A stretch of DNA of 11,386 bases from an uncultured Clostridia bacterium (GCA_944372565.1 CALVZR010000034.1:1-11386), one strand, 5' to 3'; shown: positions 1 to 6,699, counted from the stretch's first letter. Made by a program: numbers and translations. The notes: generated from the letters alone by a model not told the origin.

Positions 1-28
1 GATTTCGCAAACGGTTCGGCATTTTCTA

Positions 29-58
29 TTTAAAGGGCACGCCGCAATTCAATATAAT
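29..58 (+). promoter_or_regulatory. Possible second, upstream promoter
   Basis: A perfect TATAAT lies at 53-58. The -35 is poor (TTTAAA at 29-34, 18-base spacer). It would start transcripts near base 65, in tandem with the promoter at 62-90. The call rests mostly on the -10 box. Confidence 0.35.
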
Positions 59-61
59 AGA

Positions 62-90
62 TTGACAGAAAACCGAATCCGTTATATACT
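62..90 (+). promoter_or_regulatory. Sigma-70/SigA-type promoter for the small membrane protein
   Basis: A perfect -35 box TTGACA (62-67) is followed after 17 bases by TATACT (85-90), a 5/6 match to the -10 consensus. Transcription would begin near base 97. That leaves only about 10 bases before the ATG at 107, which argues for a later start codon if this promoter is the main one. Confidence 0.65.
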
Positions 91-114
91 GTAAACACGT
101 AGAAGCATGCTTGC

Positions 115-122
115 GGGGGTGA
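115..122 (+). promoter_or_regulatory. Ribosome binding site favouring a TTG start at 128
   Basis: GGGGGTGA (115-122) differs by one base from GGAGGTGA, the part of the Shine-Dalgarno consensus complementary to the 16S rRNA tail. Its G core ends 8 bases before an in-frame TTG at 128. The ATG at 107 has no comparable site, and the ATG at 158 has only a weak AGAAG. Confidence 0.45.
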
Positions 123-127
123 AGGGC

Positions 128-646
128 TTGCGGAAAAAGAAAAGAAGAATCATACCGATGAAAATTATGTTGGGAGTCACGCTTGCAGCGATGATTCTGT
201 GGCCGGGACTTTTATATCTATTGTTTAGTGTTGTGTGCTTTTTATTTTATCGTAGTATTGCCCCAACTTATGTTTATATAACCGGACTTATAATAGGTTT
301 AGCATTTGAAGTTTATTTTTTACTAAAAAACGAATATGGGATTTTTGTGAAAAACGATTTGTTTACATACGTGCCCTATACTGTAAATGTATTTGCGGAA
401 GATGATTGTATAATATCGTTGAAAGACATAAAAGAGGTGTGCTATAAACGGAAAGGAGAAGAGTGGGAAAAAAGGAAAGACCGGACAAACCGAAATGTAA
501 TTATAATCGTAATCGATCAATATACATATCATACCATAAACTTATTGCTTTATTCCCGAAGGCAGATAAAGAAAATACTTGCGATATTGGTCGGGAAACA
601 AAAAGCAAAGATGTTATTGTCCGGAAAATCCTCGGTACAGGTTTAG
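128..646 (+). CDS. Small membrane protein with two TM helices and a PH-like cytosolic domain
   Basis: I do not recognise a named family. From the TTG start the product is 172 residues with a very basic N-terminus (RKKKRRIIP). Two hydrophobic stretches follow, about residues 15-41 (LAAMILWPGLLYLLF and on) and 46-66 (YVYITGLIIGLAF). After them comes a soluble part with alternating beta strands, a KDIKEV motif, a polar loop, an IIIVI strand and a final helix (YSRRQIKKILAIL). Helix pair, strands and closing helix resemble bacterial PH-like domain proteins of Firmicutes, which are mostly uncharacterised. The ATG at 107 (179 aa) or the ATG at 158 (162 aa) are alternative starts; I prefer TTG 128 for its ribosome site and distance from the promoter. 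The gene is clearly AT-richer than the rest of the window, with frequent ATA and TTA codons, suggesting a separate origin. It has its own promoter and terminator, so it is probably unrelated to the sugar locus. Confidence 0.7.
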   Translation: MRKKKRRIIPMKIMLGVTLAAMILWPGLLYLLFSVVCFLFYRSIAPTYVYITGLIIGLAFEVYFLLKNEYGIFVKNDLFTYVPYTVNVFAEDDCIISLKDIKEVCYKRKGEEWEKRKDRTNRNVIIIVIDQYTYHTINLLLYSRRQIKKILAILVGKQKAKMLLSGKSSVQV

Positions 647-723
647 CTTTTCCATAAATTCCGGCTTAAATCTTTTCCCAAAATTCATCAGTAAAATAGT
701 GAAGATTTCAGCATTTAAAAAAC

Positions 724-748
724 AGCCCCCGAATTTGATTCGGGGGCT
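724..748 (+). terminator. Rho-independent terminator, probably bidirectional
   Basis: A perfect 11-bp stem (AGCCCCCGAAT, 724-734, with ATTCGGGGGCT, 738-748) has a 3-base loop. On the plus strand it is followed by a moderately T-rich ATTTGTTCTT and would end the membrane protein transcript. On the minus strand it is followed by TTTTTT (complement of 717-722), so it can also end the convergent AraC gene transcript, whose stop lies 150 bases away. Confidence 0.85.
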
Positions 749-897
749 ATTTGTTCTTGCGGGAAAAGCGCTGCCGCCTTTTTCCTTTTCCGTCTTACCG
801 AAAAAACGCTGCCGTCGGTTTTCACAGTGCGCGGGAACGCCCCGCGGCGGAGGAATGCGGAAAGAGGGGGGGGCGGCAAACCAAACGCCCCGTTTCG

Positions 898-1800
898 TCA
901 TTCTTTATGCAAAACGCCCGTTTTGCCGTTGTCTTTTTGTTCTCGGAGCGGAAAGGCGGGAAAATATACCGAATTTTTACCTTCGAGATGATTTTTCCTG
1001 TAAACATAGGGAGTGCATTGAAAATATTCTCCGAATTTTGCGATGAACGCGCTCACGGATTCATAGCCGACTTCATAGGATATCTCCAAAAGGGGGAGGG
1101 AGCTGTTCGTTAAAAGGTAAGACGCCCTGCTCATTTTCGCCCCGATAAAGTAATCTTTCAGGGTAAAGCCCGTGTGTTTCTGAAACAGAACGGCAAAATG
1201 CGAATAGGAATATCCCGTATTCTGAATGAGTTCGGGAAGTCTTTTTTGCAGGCTCGCGGGTTTTTGGATCAGGTCGATAAAGTCCAGCACGCATTGCGGG
1301 ATATTGCTTTCCGCAAGGTTTTCCTTTTTTTCCGCAAAGCCGAGAAGATAGATGATCAGAGAAGACGTGATCCTGCGGAGAGATGCGGGCATCTTGCCGA
1401 TCGCCTGATAGGATTCGAGAGATTTCAGTTCGTCCATCAGGCTCTGCATCACCACTCCGGGCAGGGAGATCGAAAGGGGGCGTTTCGGGTTTATGAGGCG
1501 GCCGTACATTTCCGCGCCGAACACGCTTTCCGTTATTTTGCGCAGCGTTTCGTCGCCGATGTAAATATCCCGGTGTTTATAGGGATGGGCCGTTGTTTCG
1601 ATGCAATGTTTATGTACCGGCCCGAACGCCATCACCGTGTTTTTCGGCGTGGGAAAGGATGCCCCTTCCACATAATTGACGCAGTTGCCCTCCGGAAACA
1701 GCGTAAATTCCCATTGCATATGCCCGTGCCATTGCGCGCCCACGTCGTATTCCATCGTAAAAATTTCGCCCGGCACCGTTAATTTCAGCAATTCTCTCAT
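898..1800 (-). CDS. AraC-family transcriptional regulator with cupin sensor domain
   Basis: This is a 300-residue protein, the usual length for AraC-type sugar regulators. The N-terminal part (about 10-100) looks like a cupin/jelly-roll ligand-binding domain, with an H25/H27/E31 cluster (WHGHMQWEF) and a later HKH (63-65). The C-terminal part carries two helix-turn-helix units, about 188-210 (LPELIQNTGYSYSHFAVLF) and 238-260 (LEISYEVGYESVSAF), ending in the signature-like YFQCTPYVYRK (259-269). A 31-residue tail follows. The ATG at 1800 is preceded by GGGAG/GAAGG (complement of 1803-1812). The gene lies on the same strand as the beta-helix-like gene but has its own promoter, and it points away from the transporter operon. 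Family assignment is firm. Control of the neighbouring operon is inferred from position, as is typical for sugar loci; the ligand cannot be read from the sequence. Confidence 0.93.
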   Translation of the reverse strand: MRELLKLTVPGEIFTMEYDVGAQWHGHMQWEFTLFPEGNCVNYVEGASFPTPKNTVMAFGPVHKHCIETTAHPYKHRDIYIGDETLRKITESVFGAEMYGRLINPKRPLSISLPGVVMQSLMDELKSLESYQAIGKMPASLRRITSSLIIYLLGFAEKKENLAESNIPQCVLDFIDLIQKPASLQKRLPELIQNTGYSYSHFAVLFQKHTGFTLKDYFIGAKMSRASYLLTNSSLPLLEISYEVGYESVSAFIAKFGEYFQCTPYVYRKNHLEGKNSVYFPAFPLREQKDNGKTGVLHKE

Positions 1801-1891
1801 CGCCCTTCTCCCGAAAAAACGCCCGTTCCGTCCCGATTTTTACCGATTTCTTCGTTTTCGGAAAGGGACGTTTCTTCTTTGCCTTTCAGTT

Positions 1892-1919
1892 ATTTTATAC
1901 TTAAACTAAATCGCGTAAA
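1892..1919 (-). promoter_or_regulatory. Probable promoter of the AraC-family gene
   Basis: On the minus strand, TTTACG (1914-1919, 4/6 match to the -35) is followed after 16 bases by TAAAAT (1892-1897, 5/6 match to the -10). The transcript would start near 1885, giving a leader of about 85 bases before the ATG at 1800. Confidence 0.45.
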
Positions 1920-1927
1920 GCCTTCTC

Positions 1928-1965
1928 AAATCTCTTGCAAACGTCGGTTTGCGGGAGATTTTTTT
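1928..1965 (+). terminator. Strong plus-strand terminator without an obvious gene
   Basis: A 15-bp stem pairs AAATCTCTTGCAAAC (1928-1942) with GTTTGCGGGAGATTT (1947-1961) around a GTCG loop, followed by a T run (1959-1965). Two of the pairs are U-G wobbles in plus-strand RNA. In minus-strand RNA they become C/A mismatches and no U tract follows, so the structure is built to stop plus-strand transcription. No plus-strand gene ends here. It lies just upstream of the AraC gene promoter. Confidence 0.75.
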
Positions 1966-2000
1966 GCATTTTCGCCGTTCAGAAAACGTATGCTTTTCCC

Positions 2001-2029
2001 AAAAAAGCGGAAAAAACGGGCGTTTTCCG
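2001..2029 (-). terminator. Rho-independent terminator of the beta-helix-like gene
   Basis: On the minus strand, CGGAAAA (complement of 2023-2029) pairs with TTTTCCG (complement of 2008-2014) around an 8-base loop that can form two more CG pairs. It is followed by C and six T (complement of 2001-2007). It lies 42 bases after the stop codon at 2071, so this gene should be transcribed separately from the AraC gene. Confidence 0.6.
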
Positions 2030-2070
2030 TTTCCGCGCGCTTTTCCCCGCCAAGCTGCGGGGCGGCTCGT

Positions 2071-2889
2071 TCAGATCAGCCGGATTTCCGAACAGAACGG
2101 ATTTTTTATCGAACGGCGTTCAAAAAATTCGGGCGAGATCCGCTCTCCGTTCCAGAACGCGCCGTCGAAAAAGACCTTCCTGACCCCGCTCTTTTCGCTG
2201 TGTCCGCTGAAAGCGAACACAGGTTTCTGGCGGGCAAAACAACGGATGTTTTCCAGCCGCACGCCGCAGATGTCGCCCAGCTCTTCCTCGCTTTTGATCA
2301 TGGAATATTCAAAATGCTTTTCGATATAGAACGACACGAACGGCGGGGCATACTCCCCGTCGTATAAAAAAGCGTATTTTTCGCCGTCTTTTAACTGGAT
2401 GCGTTCGGGCCGGTTATACTCGTCGTATTCGGCGGAGATCTCCCGGAAAAGCACGTCCCCGCCCTTTTCGGTTTCGTAGCGGGGCATGGGGTCCGCAAAG
2501 ACGTGCAGAACATGCTCCGTGCCGTAGGGTTCCACCGTGAAATACCCCGGGGCATTCAGGCGGATGACGATCTTTTCGCCAGGAACCACTTCGACGTCCG
2601 CGTCCAGATCGCGCGGCCTGATTTTCACGCTGCCGAACGGCTTTTGGGGATAAATGGCGATTTCCGCGCCGCCCGACGTCGCAAAGCAGAGAAAATTCAC
2701 AAGCTCCGTCTGTTCTTTTTCCCGCTGATGCCCCGGCCAGCGCCTGTTGAAGGGAACGGCGGAAACCCGCGCGGTATCGGGCGGGGTTTCCCTGCCGTTG
2801 ACGAAACACCGGTAATCAAAACACCGTTCCTCGCCCTCGCATACGGGATAAACCTTAAAAGCGCCGCCCCCGCGCCCTGCGTCCTTCAT
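2071..2889 (-). CDS. Short GH28/beta-helix-like protein lacking the catalytic core
   Basis: The product is 272 residues, starting at the ATG at 2889, which has AAGGAGGG (2896-2903) 6 bases upstream; the ATG at 2913 lies upstream of that site and is not used. There is no signal peptide. Residues 11-134 resemble the N-terminal beta-sandwich cap of GH28/GH49-like bacterial proteins (RVSAVPFNRRWPGHQREKEQTE, written here only as a key: S43, P46, N48, W51, P52, G53, Q55, Q60, T61, E62; ending HVFADP at 129-134). From about 146 the sequence resembles the last coils of the same family's beta-helix (VLFREISAEYDEYNRPERIQ, then GDICGVRLENI at 205-215 and V-F-F-D-G with N-G at 247-248). Family members known to me are about 450-520 residues, so roughly 200-250 residues of helix, including the acidic catalytic residues, are absent at about 134-146. 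The frame is open and the promoter, ribosome site and terminator are intact. It may be an in-frame deletion remnant or a non-enzymatic binding protein. Similarity is from memory, not from a search. Confidence 0.7.
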   Translation of the reverse strand: MKDAGRGGGAFKVYPVCEGEERCFDYRCFVNGRETPPDTARVSAVPFNRRWPGHQREKEQTELVNFLCFATSGGAEIAIYPQKPFGSVKIRPRDLDADVEVVPGEKIVIRLNAPGYFTVEPYGTEHVLHVFADPMPRYETEKGGDVLFREISAEYDEYNRPERIQLKDGEKYAFLYDGEYAPPFVSFYIEKHFEYSMIKSEEELGDICGVRLENIRCFARQKPVFAFSGHSEKSGVRKVFFDGAFWNGERISPEFFERRSIKNPFCSEIRLI

Positions 2890-2895
2890 CTTTTT

Positions 2896-2903
2896 CCCTC
2901 CTT
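2896..2903 (-). promoter_or_regulatory. Ribosome binding site fixing the start at 2889
   Basis: On the minus strand AAGGAGGG lies 6 bases before the ATG at 2889. The more distal in-frame ATG at 2913 would translate through this site and has no ribosome site of its own, so 2889 is the start. Confidence 0.85.
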
Positions 2904-3022
2904 GAAAATACAAAAATCATCGCGTTTTCTTTCCCGCCCCGCCGCGCGGGGCGGATTTTACACACCCCGCGCATTCGGGGCGCGCCGCCGTAATAACCTA
3001 TATACAGGCGCGCAAAACGGCG

Positions 3023-3036
3023 TACAAGCGCTTTTT
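3023..3036. promoter_or_regulatory. cre-like palindrome (possible CcpA site)
   Basis: TACAAGCGCTTTTT matches the idealised catabolite-responsive element TGAAAGCGCTTTCA at 10 of 14 positions, including the whole AAGCGCTTT core. It covers the predicted start of the minus-strand transcript (about 3036), a usual repressing position. Such short matches occur by chance. Confidence 0.3.
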
Positions 3037-3042
3037 AAACTC

Positions 3043-3070
3043 ATTATACCATTCCGGGCGGCGGTGTCAA
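3043..3070 (-). promoter_or_regulatory. Consensus promoter for the beta-helix-like gene
   Basis: On the minus strand a perfect TTGACA (3065-3070) and a perfect TATAAT (3043-3048) are 16 bases apart. Transcription would begin near 3036 and leave a leader of about 147 bases. This is the strongest promoter visible in the window, which suggests the gene is or was actively expressed. Confidence 0.85.
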
Positions 3071-3071
3071 G

Positions 3072-3097
3072 GATTTTTCTCGCAATCGTGAAAAATC
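3072..3097. promoter_or_regulatory. Perfect dyad, candidate operator between divergent promoters
   Basis: GATTTTTC (3072-3079) and GAAAAATC (3090-3097) form a perfect 8-base inverted repeat with a 10-base spacer. It starts 2 bases beyond the minus-strand -35 and ends 2 bases before the plus-strand -10 candidate, so a bound protein could affect both directions. AraC proteins more often bind direct repeats, so the binding protein is open. Confidence 0.45.
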
Positions 3098-3099
3098 GA

Positions 3100-3105
3100 T
3101 ATTAT
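3100..3105 (+). promoter_or_regulatory. Weak candidate -10 box for the transporter operon
   Basis: TATTAT matches the -10 consensus at 5 of 6 positions. No good -35 is found 16-18 bases upstream (the stretch is taken up by the dyad), which fits a promoter that needs an activator such as the AraC-type protein. The leader would be about 100 bases. Confidence 0.3.
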
Positions 3106-3212
3106 TCCATAAGTTTTAGATAGAAATGCCTCCGCAACAGTGGTAAACTAAAAATAAGGTCCGCCCGCAGACAATCCAAAAACGGCGCGGAACATTTTTT
3201 CGGGAGGAAAAG

Positions 3213-4130
3213 ATGAAAAAGAAACCTACGCATGCGCTCAGGATAGAAAACGGATTGAAATGCGGGTCCGCGTGGTTTGCATATCTCCTGCTCATCCCCG
3301 CGCTTTTCAATTTCTTTTTATTCTGGCTGTATCCGAACTTCAACTCCATCATCCTGTCCTTTCAGGGGATTCAGGGAGAATGGACGTTCGGCAACTATTT
3401 ATTCGTATTCGAAGAACTTTTCGGCTCTTCGGACGGCGTTTTCGCCATAGCGCTGCGCAATACCCTGCTTTTCTTCTGCCAAGGGTATTTTATCACGCAG
3501 ACGTTCAACGTGGTATTGGCGTATTTCATCTATAAAAAGATCGCCTTTTCCAAATTCTTCCGCTTTATTCTCTATCTGCCGAATATGTTTGCGGGCATCA
3601 TTCTCGTGAGCATTTACAAAAACATCATCGGCTCGGAAGGTCCGATCATCACGTTTTTATACGAACACGGGCTGATCGGAGAGCGCATCATGCTGCTCAA
3701 CACGACCAAATACGCCATCTGGGCCAGCATCGCATACAGCCTGTGGCCGAGCGTGGGCGGCGTGTTCTTGTGGTGCAGCGGCGCGATGGCGCGCATCCCG
3801 AAAGACCTTCTGGAAGCCGCCGCGCTCGACGGCATCACCCCGTGGAAGGAATTTATCCATATCATCCTGCCCATGATCAGCGGCACGCTTTCCACGCTGT
3901 ATATCATCGGCATATCGGGCATTCTCGGTTCGGGCGGCGCCACGCTCTATCTCACGTTCGGCGAATACGGAACGACCACGCTTTCCTTCTGGATCTTCAA
4001 GCAGGTCTATACGGGCGGCGGATCGGGCACGAGTTCGGCGCTGGGGATCTTAATGACGCTCGTCACCATTCCCCTCATCTTCCTCGTGAAGTATCTTGCG
4101 AAAAAAGTAACGGCGGAGGTATCTTACTGA
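3213..4130 (+). CDS. Sugar ABC transporter permease (LplB/UgpA/MalF-type)
   Basis: This is a 305-residue inner-membrane subunit of a CUT1-type carbohydrate importer. It has about six hydrophobic helices: the first about 20-42 (WFAYLLLIPALFNFFLFWL), then helices around 83-105, 112-135, 165-190, 220-245 and 278-298. The cytoplasmic EAA loop that docks the ATPase is clear: E201-A-A-A-L-D206-G207, followed by W and the ILP motif. Length is normal for the family. The ATG has GGGAGG 5 bases upstream. The stop overlaps the next start (TGATG), so the two permeases are translationally coupled and should form the heterodimeric pore. First gene of the operon. The family is certain; the sugar is unknown. 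The lipobox-bearing neighbours suggest an oligosaccharide or glycan-derived sugar. Confidence 0.95.
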   Translation: MKKKPTHALRIENGLKCGSAWFAYLLLIPALFNFFLFWLYPNFNSIILSFQGIQGEWTFGNYLFVFEELFGSSDGVFAIALRNTLLFFCQGYFITQTFNVVLAYFIYKKIAFSKFFRFILYLPNMFAGIILVSIYKNIIGSEGPIITFLYEHGLIGERIMLLNTTKYAIWASIAYSLWPSVGGVFLWCSGAMARIPKDLLEAAALDGITPWKEFIHIILPMISGTLSTLYIIGISGILGSGGATLYLTFGEYGTTTLSFWIFKQVYTGGGSGTSSALGILMTLVTIPLIFLVKYLAKKVTAEVSY

Positions 4131-5020
4131 TGGAAACCATAAAATACCGCAGCAAGCGGAGCAGCCGCGTCAAGCGCACGCGGGGCGAACGCATCCTGTT
4201 CGCGGTGATGTTCGTCATCCTGTTGATTTACAGTCTGACCTTTATCTGCGCGTACGTCATCACGTTTTTCAACACGCTCAAAGACCCCATCGAATACGCC
4301 CTCGGCAACACCTACCGTCTGCCGCAGGGGGAATGGCACTGGGCAAACTATCTCGAAGTGTTCGACATCCTCGTCGTGAACGACACGGGCTATCTGGGGA
4401 TGCTCTTCAACAGCATCTGGGAAACGCTCCTCGGCATCATCCCGACTATCGCGAGCACGGCGATGACGTCCTACGCCTATTCGAGATATAAATTCGTCGG
4501 CAGGCGGGCGCTGTATTTAATCGCCATCATCCTGCTCACGATCTCCCTGCCCGGCTCGCTCCCCGCGACCTATAAACTGTACGGCGATCTGCACCTGCTC
4601 AATTCCCCGCTCTTTTACATCGGCGCAACGGCGGGGCTGGGGGCGAACTTCATCGTCATGTGCGGGTTCTGGAACAGCGTGAGCTGGGAATACGGCGAGG
4701 CCGCGTTCGTGGACGGCGCGGGGGACGCCACCGTGTTTTTCCGCATCATGATCCCGCAGGCGCTGCCCCTCATCGGCATCATGTTCCTGCTCGGATTCAT
4801 GGGCGGCTGGGTGGACGCGAACACCTCCATGCTGTACCTTCCCGAATACCCCACCATCGCCTACGGGCTGTATCAGTACGAAGCGGCGTCCATGCGGGCG
4901 CTCAACTATCCCGTGTATTTCGCGGGGCTCATCCTGACGGCTATCCCCAGCGTCATCTTATACGCCGTTTTCCAGGATAAGATCATGACCTCGATGAATA
5001 TCGGCGGACTCAAAGGCTGA
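4130..5020 (+). CDS. Sugar ABC transporter permease (YtcP/LplC/UgpE/MalG-type)
   Basis: This is the 296-residue second permease of the importer. The start is the ATG at 4130, overlapping the previous stop by one base, with GGAGG at 4115-4119; the same frame stays open far upstream inside the first permease, but that part is not translated. The N-terminus is strongly basic (RSKRSSRVKRTRGER), followed by the first helix at about 24-46 and five more. The EAA loop reads E190-A-A-F-V-D195-G196-A with RIMIPQALP behind it, the contact for the shared ATPase. Length and motif match the CUT1 partner permease. No ATPase gene is in the window; in Firmicutes such importers commonly use a shared MsmK/UgpC-type ATPase encoded elsewhere. 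Confidence 0.95.
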   Translation: METIKYRSKRSSRVKRTRGERILFAVMFVILLIYSLTFICAYVITFFNTLKDPIEYALGNTYRLPQGEWHWANYLEVFDILVVNDTGYLGMLFNSIWETLLGIIPTIASTAMTSYAYSRYKFVGRRALYLIAIILLTISLPGSLPATYKLYGDLHLLNSPLFYIGATAGLGANFIVMCGFWNSVSWEYGEAAFVDGAGDATVFFRIMIPQALPLIGIMFLLGFMGGWVDANTSMLYLPEYPTIAYGLYQYEAASMRALNYPVYFAGLILTAIPSVILYAVFQDKIMTSMNIGGLKG

Positions 5021-5043
5021 TATTTCAAAAATAAAAATTTATG

Positions 5044-5049
5044 AGGAGG
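5044..5049 (+). promoter_or_regulatory. Ribosome binding site fixing the start at 5056
   Basis: AGGAGG lies 6 bases before the ATG at 5056. An in-frame ATG at 5041 overlaps this site and would add five residues (MRRNQ) before the signal peptide, so 5056 is preferred. Confidence 0.85.
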
Positions 5050-5055
5050 AACCAG

Positions 5056-6699
5056 ATGAAAAAAGTTTTCAAAGCCATTGCGCTTTCTTTGAGCGCGATC
5101 TGCCTGTTTTCGGCGGCGGGGTGCAAAAAACCCGTGGATAACTCCGAAAACACCATCGAGATCTTTGCGCTCGATGCAGGTTACGGCCTCGACTGGCTGT
5201 ACGCCATGGAAGAGGTATTCGAAGAAAAAACCGGATACAACATCGAAATCTCGATCCAAGGTGATACCGCCATCGAACCGAAGATCAGATCCGGCCCGGA
5301 TGTCAACACGACCGATCTGTTTATCACGGGCGAGGTGTGGAACCGCTATATCTCGCTGGGCGATAAGGCGGTAGCGGGATACGATTACATCCTCGAACCG
5401 CTCGACGACGTGTACGAATACGTTCCCGAAGGAGAAACGCTGAGCATCGGGGAGAAGATGTGGGGTTCTTTTAATACTTTCTTCCAAATGGAAGTGGAGG
5501 AGAACGGCGAATACGTCAACCACTACTACGCCATGCCCTGGGCGGCGGGCATGGGGGGGCTCTTCTACAATCAGGACCTCTTCACCCAGGCAAATCTGAG
5601 CGGAGAGCCGCTCACGACCGACCAGCTCATGGAATACTGCCAGGCGCTCAAAGACGCGAATATCATGCCCTATATCTATTCGGCGACGGACGATTATTTC
5701 AGCTATTGCCAATATACCTGGTGGGCGCAGTACGAAACCATCAAGGGCACGGAAAATTTCTGGAACTGCAAAGTGAACGACAACGCCATTCCCAGCGCGG
5801 CGATTTCGATGCAGATCTTCGACCAGGAAGGCATCCGCGAGATGTACAAGGTTTTCGAGGATATGCTGCACCCCGATAAGGGATACGTTTATTCCACGGT
5901 GGAAGAACTCGATTACACCACCGCGCAGGCGAGGTTCTTCGCGGGAGAGGCCGCCATGCTCCCCTGCGGCGACTGGCTGGAAAACGAGATGAGAAACGCC
6001 TCGTCCTCGCTCGATATCGGCAACATTCTGCCCATGCGCACGCCCGTGATCAGCGCGCTTTCCGACAAGATGAGCTATTGGGAAGAGAGCGTGAACTTCA
6101 CGGAGGCGACGAGGGACGCGTCCTTCGCCGCAAAGCGCAAAGCATACGATGAAAAACTGCGCGATCTCGTGGAATATGCGGATAAGATCATCGCGGGGGA
6201 AACGGCGGAACTTCCCTCCTTTGCAAACGAAGCCGACGCGCAGATCGTCATCGCCGCGCGCAGGGTGTGCGACGCCCCCAGCCAGACGCACTCCATGGTA
6301 ATTCCCGTATATGCCACGGCAAAGGAAGCCGCCAAAGAATTTTTGAAATTCACCGCGTCCGACGAGGGCATCGCGATCTACATCGCGAACACTTCGGGGT
6401 CTTACCTGCCCTATCTCTATGATCTGGAAAGCTATGCCGGCTACGACGATCTTTCGGAATTTTCCAAAAAGAAGTGGGATATCCTCTCCACGTCCGATTT
6501 CGTCCAGTATGTTTCCAAATGGCCCTCTCACTATCTCGGCGGTTTGGGCATTTCCCGCGGCGTGGAGCGCGTTTCGATAGCGTTCGGCTCGCGCGACGCG
6601 TCCGTCCGCACTACCGCGGACGCCGCGGTGAAGGCAAACAAGGATTATTTTACCGTGGACAGGATGGAAACCCTTCTCCGCAACGCGGGGTTGATCTGA
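5056..6699 (+). CDS. Extracellular solute-binding lipoprotein of the sugar ABC importer
   Basis: This is a 547-residue lipid-anchored receptor that would capture sugar outside the cell and deliver it to the two permeases encoded just upstream. The signal peptide (KKVFKAIALSLSAICLF) ends in the lipobox SAAG-C23. The mature protein fits the family 1 solute-binding fold: an opening strand IEIFA, a helix with EEVFEEKTGYNIEIS, the hinge segment Y158-A-M-P-W162 with GGLFYNQDLF after it, and late aromatic positions (WWAQYE, SHYLGG) that typically stack on sugars. It is about 100 residues longer than common members of 420-450, as often seen in LplA-like Clostridia receptors. A 35-base gap without a terminator separates it from the permease gene. 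The family is secure and the ligand unknown. Confidence 0.9.
   Translation: MKKVFKAIALSLSAICLFSAAGCKKPVDNSENTIEIFALDAGYGLDWLYAMEEVFEEKTGYNIEISIQGDTAIEPKIRSGPDVNTTDLFITGEVWNRYISLGDKAVAGYDYILEPLDDVYEYVPEGETLSIGEKMWGSFNTFFQMEVEENGEYVNHYYAMPWAAGMGGLFYNQDLFTQANLSGEPLTTDQLMEYCQALKDANIMPYIYSATDDYFSYCQYTWWAQYETIKGTENFWNCKVNDNAIPSAAISMQIFDQEGIREMYKVFEDMLHPDKGYVYSTVEELDYTTAQARFFAGEAAMLPCGDWLENEMRNASSSLDIGNILPMRTPVISALSDKMSYWEESVNFTEATRDASFAAKRKAYDEKLRDLVEYADKIIAGETAELPSFANEADAQIVIAARRVCDAPSQTHSMVIPVYATAKEAAKEFLKFTASDEGIAIYIANTSGSYLPYLYDLESYAGYDDLSEFSKKKWDILSTSDFVQYVSKWPSHYLGGLGISRGVERVSIAFGSRDASVRTTADAAVKANKDYFTVDRMETLLRNAGLI

Larger units (their letters stand above)
2890..3212. other. Divergent control region between the beta-helix-like gene and the transporter operon
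   Basis: This 323-base stretch has no supportable gene. It holds a minus-strand promoter (3043-3070), a perfect dyad (3072-3097), a cre-like site (3023-3036), a weak plus-strand -10 (3100-3105) and, in the minus-strand leader, two GC-rich hairpins: CCGCCCCG/CGGGGCGG (2934-2941 with 2947-2954) and CCCCG/CGGGG (2965-2969 with 2976-2980). Neither hairpin has a following U tract, so they do not look like terminators. The plus-strand leader (about 3112-3212) shows nothing I can name apart from the Shine-Dalgarno GGGAGG at 3202-3207. Confidence 0.7.

Noticed and set aside
866..873. Run of eight G bases downstream of the AraC gene stop
   Set aside because: A phase-variation tract was considered, but it lies in untranslated sequence after the stop and not between promoter elements, so no switching role is supported.
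579..1113. Plus-strand frames over the terminator and the end of the AraC gene
   Set aside because: They run through the terminator at 724-748 and the AraC coding region and lack ribosome sites.
1935..2367. Plus-strand frames across the AraC gene upstream region
   Set aside because: They begin in or near the terminator hairpin and continue antisense to the beta-helix-like gene, with no ribosome site or recognisable product.
2934..2980. Two GC-rich hairpins in the minus-strand leader as riboswitch or attenuator
   Set aside because: The stems are short (8 and 5 bp), lack a U tract and no alternative pairing or known aptamer core was seen; GC-rich spacer can give such stems by chance.
3743..4129. 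Upstream extension of the second permease frame
   Set aside because: It overlaps the first permease out of frame, has arginine/histidine-rich low-complexity content, and the true start at 4130 has a ribosome site and the TGATG coupling.
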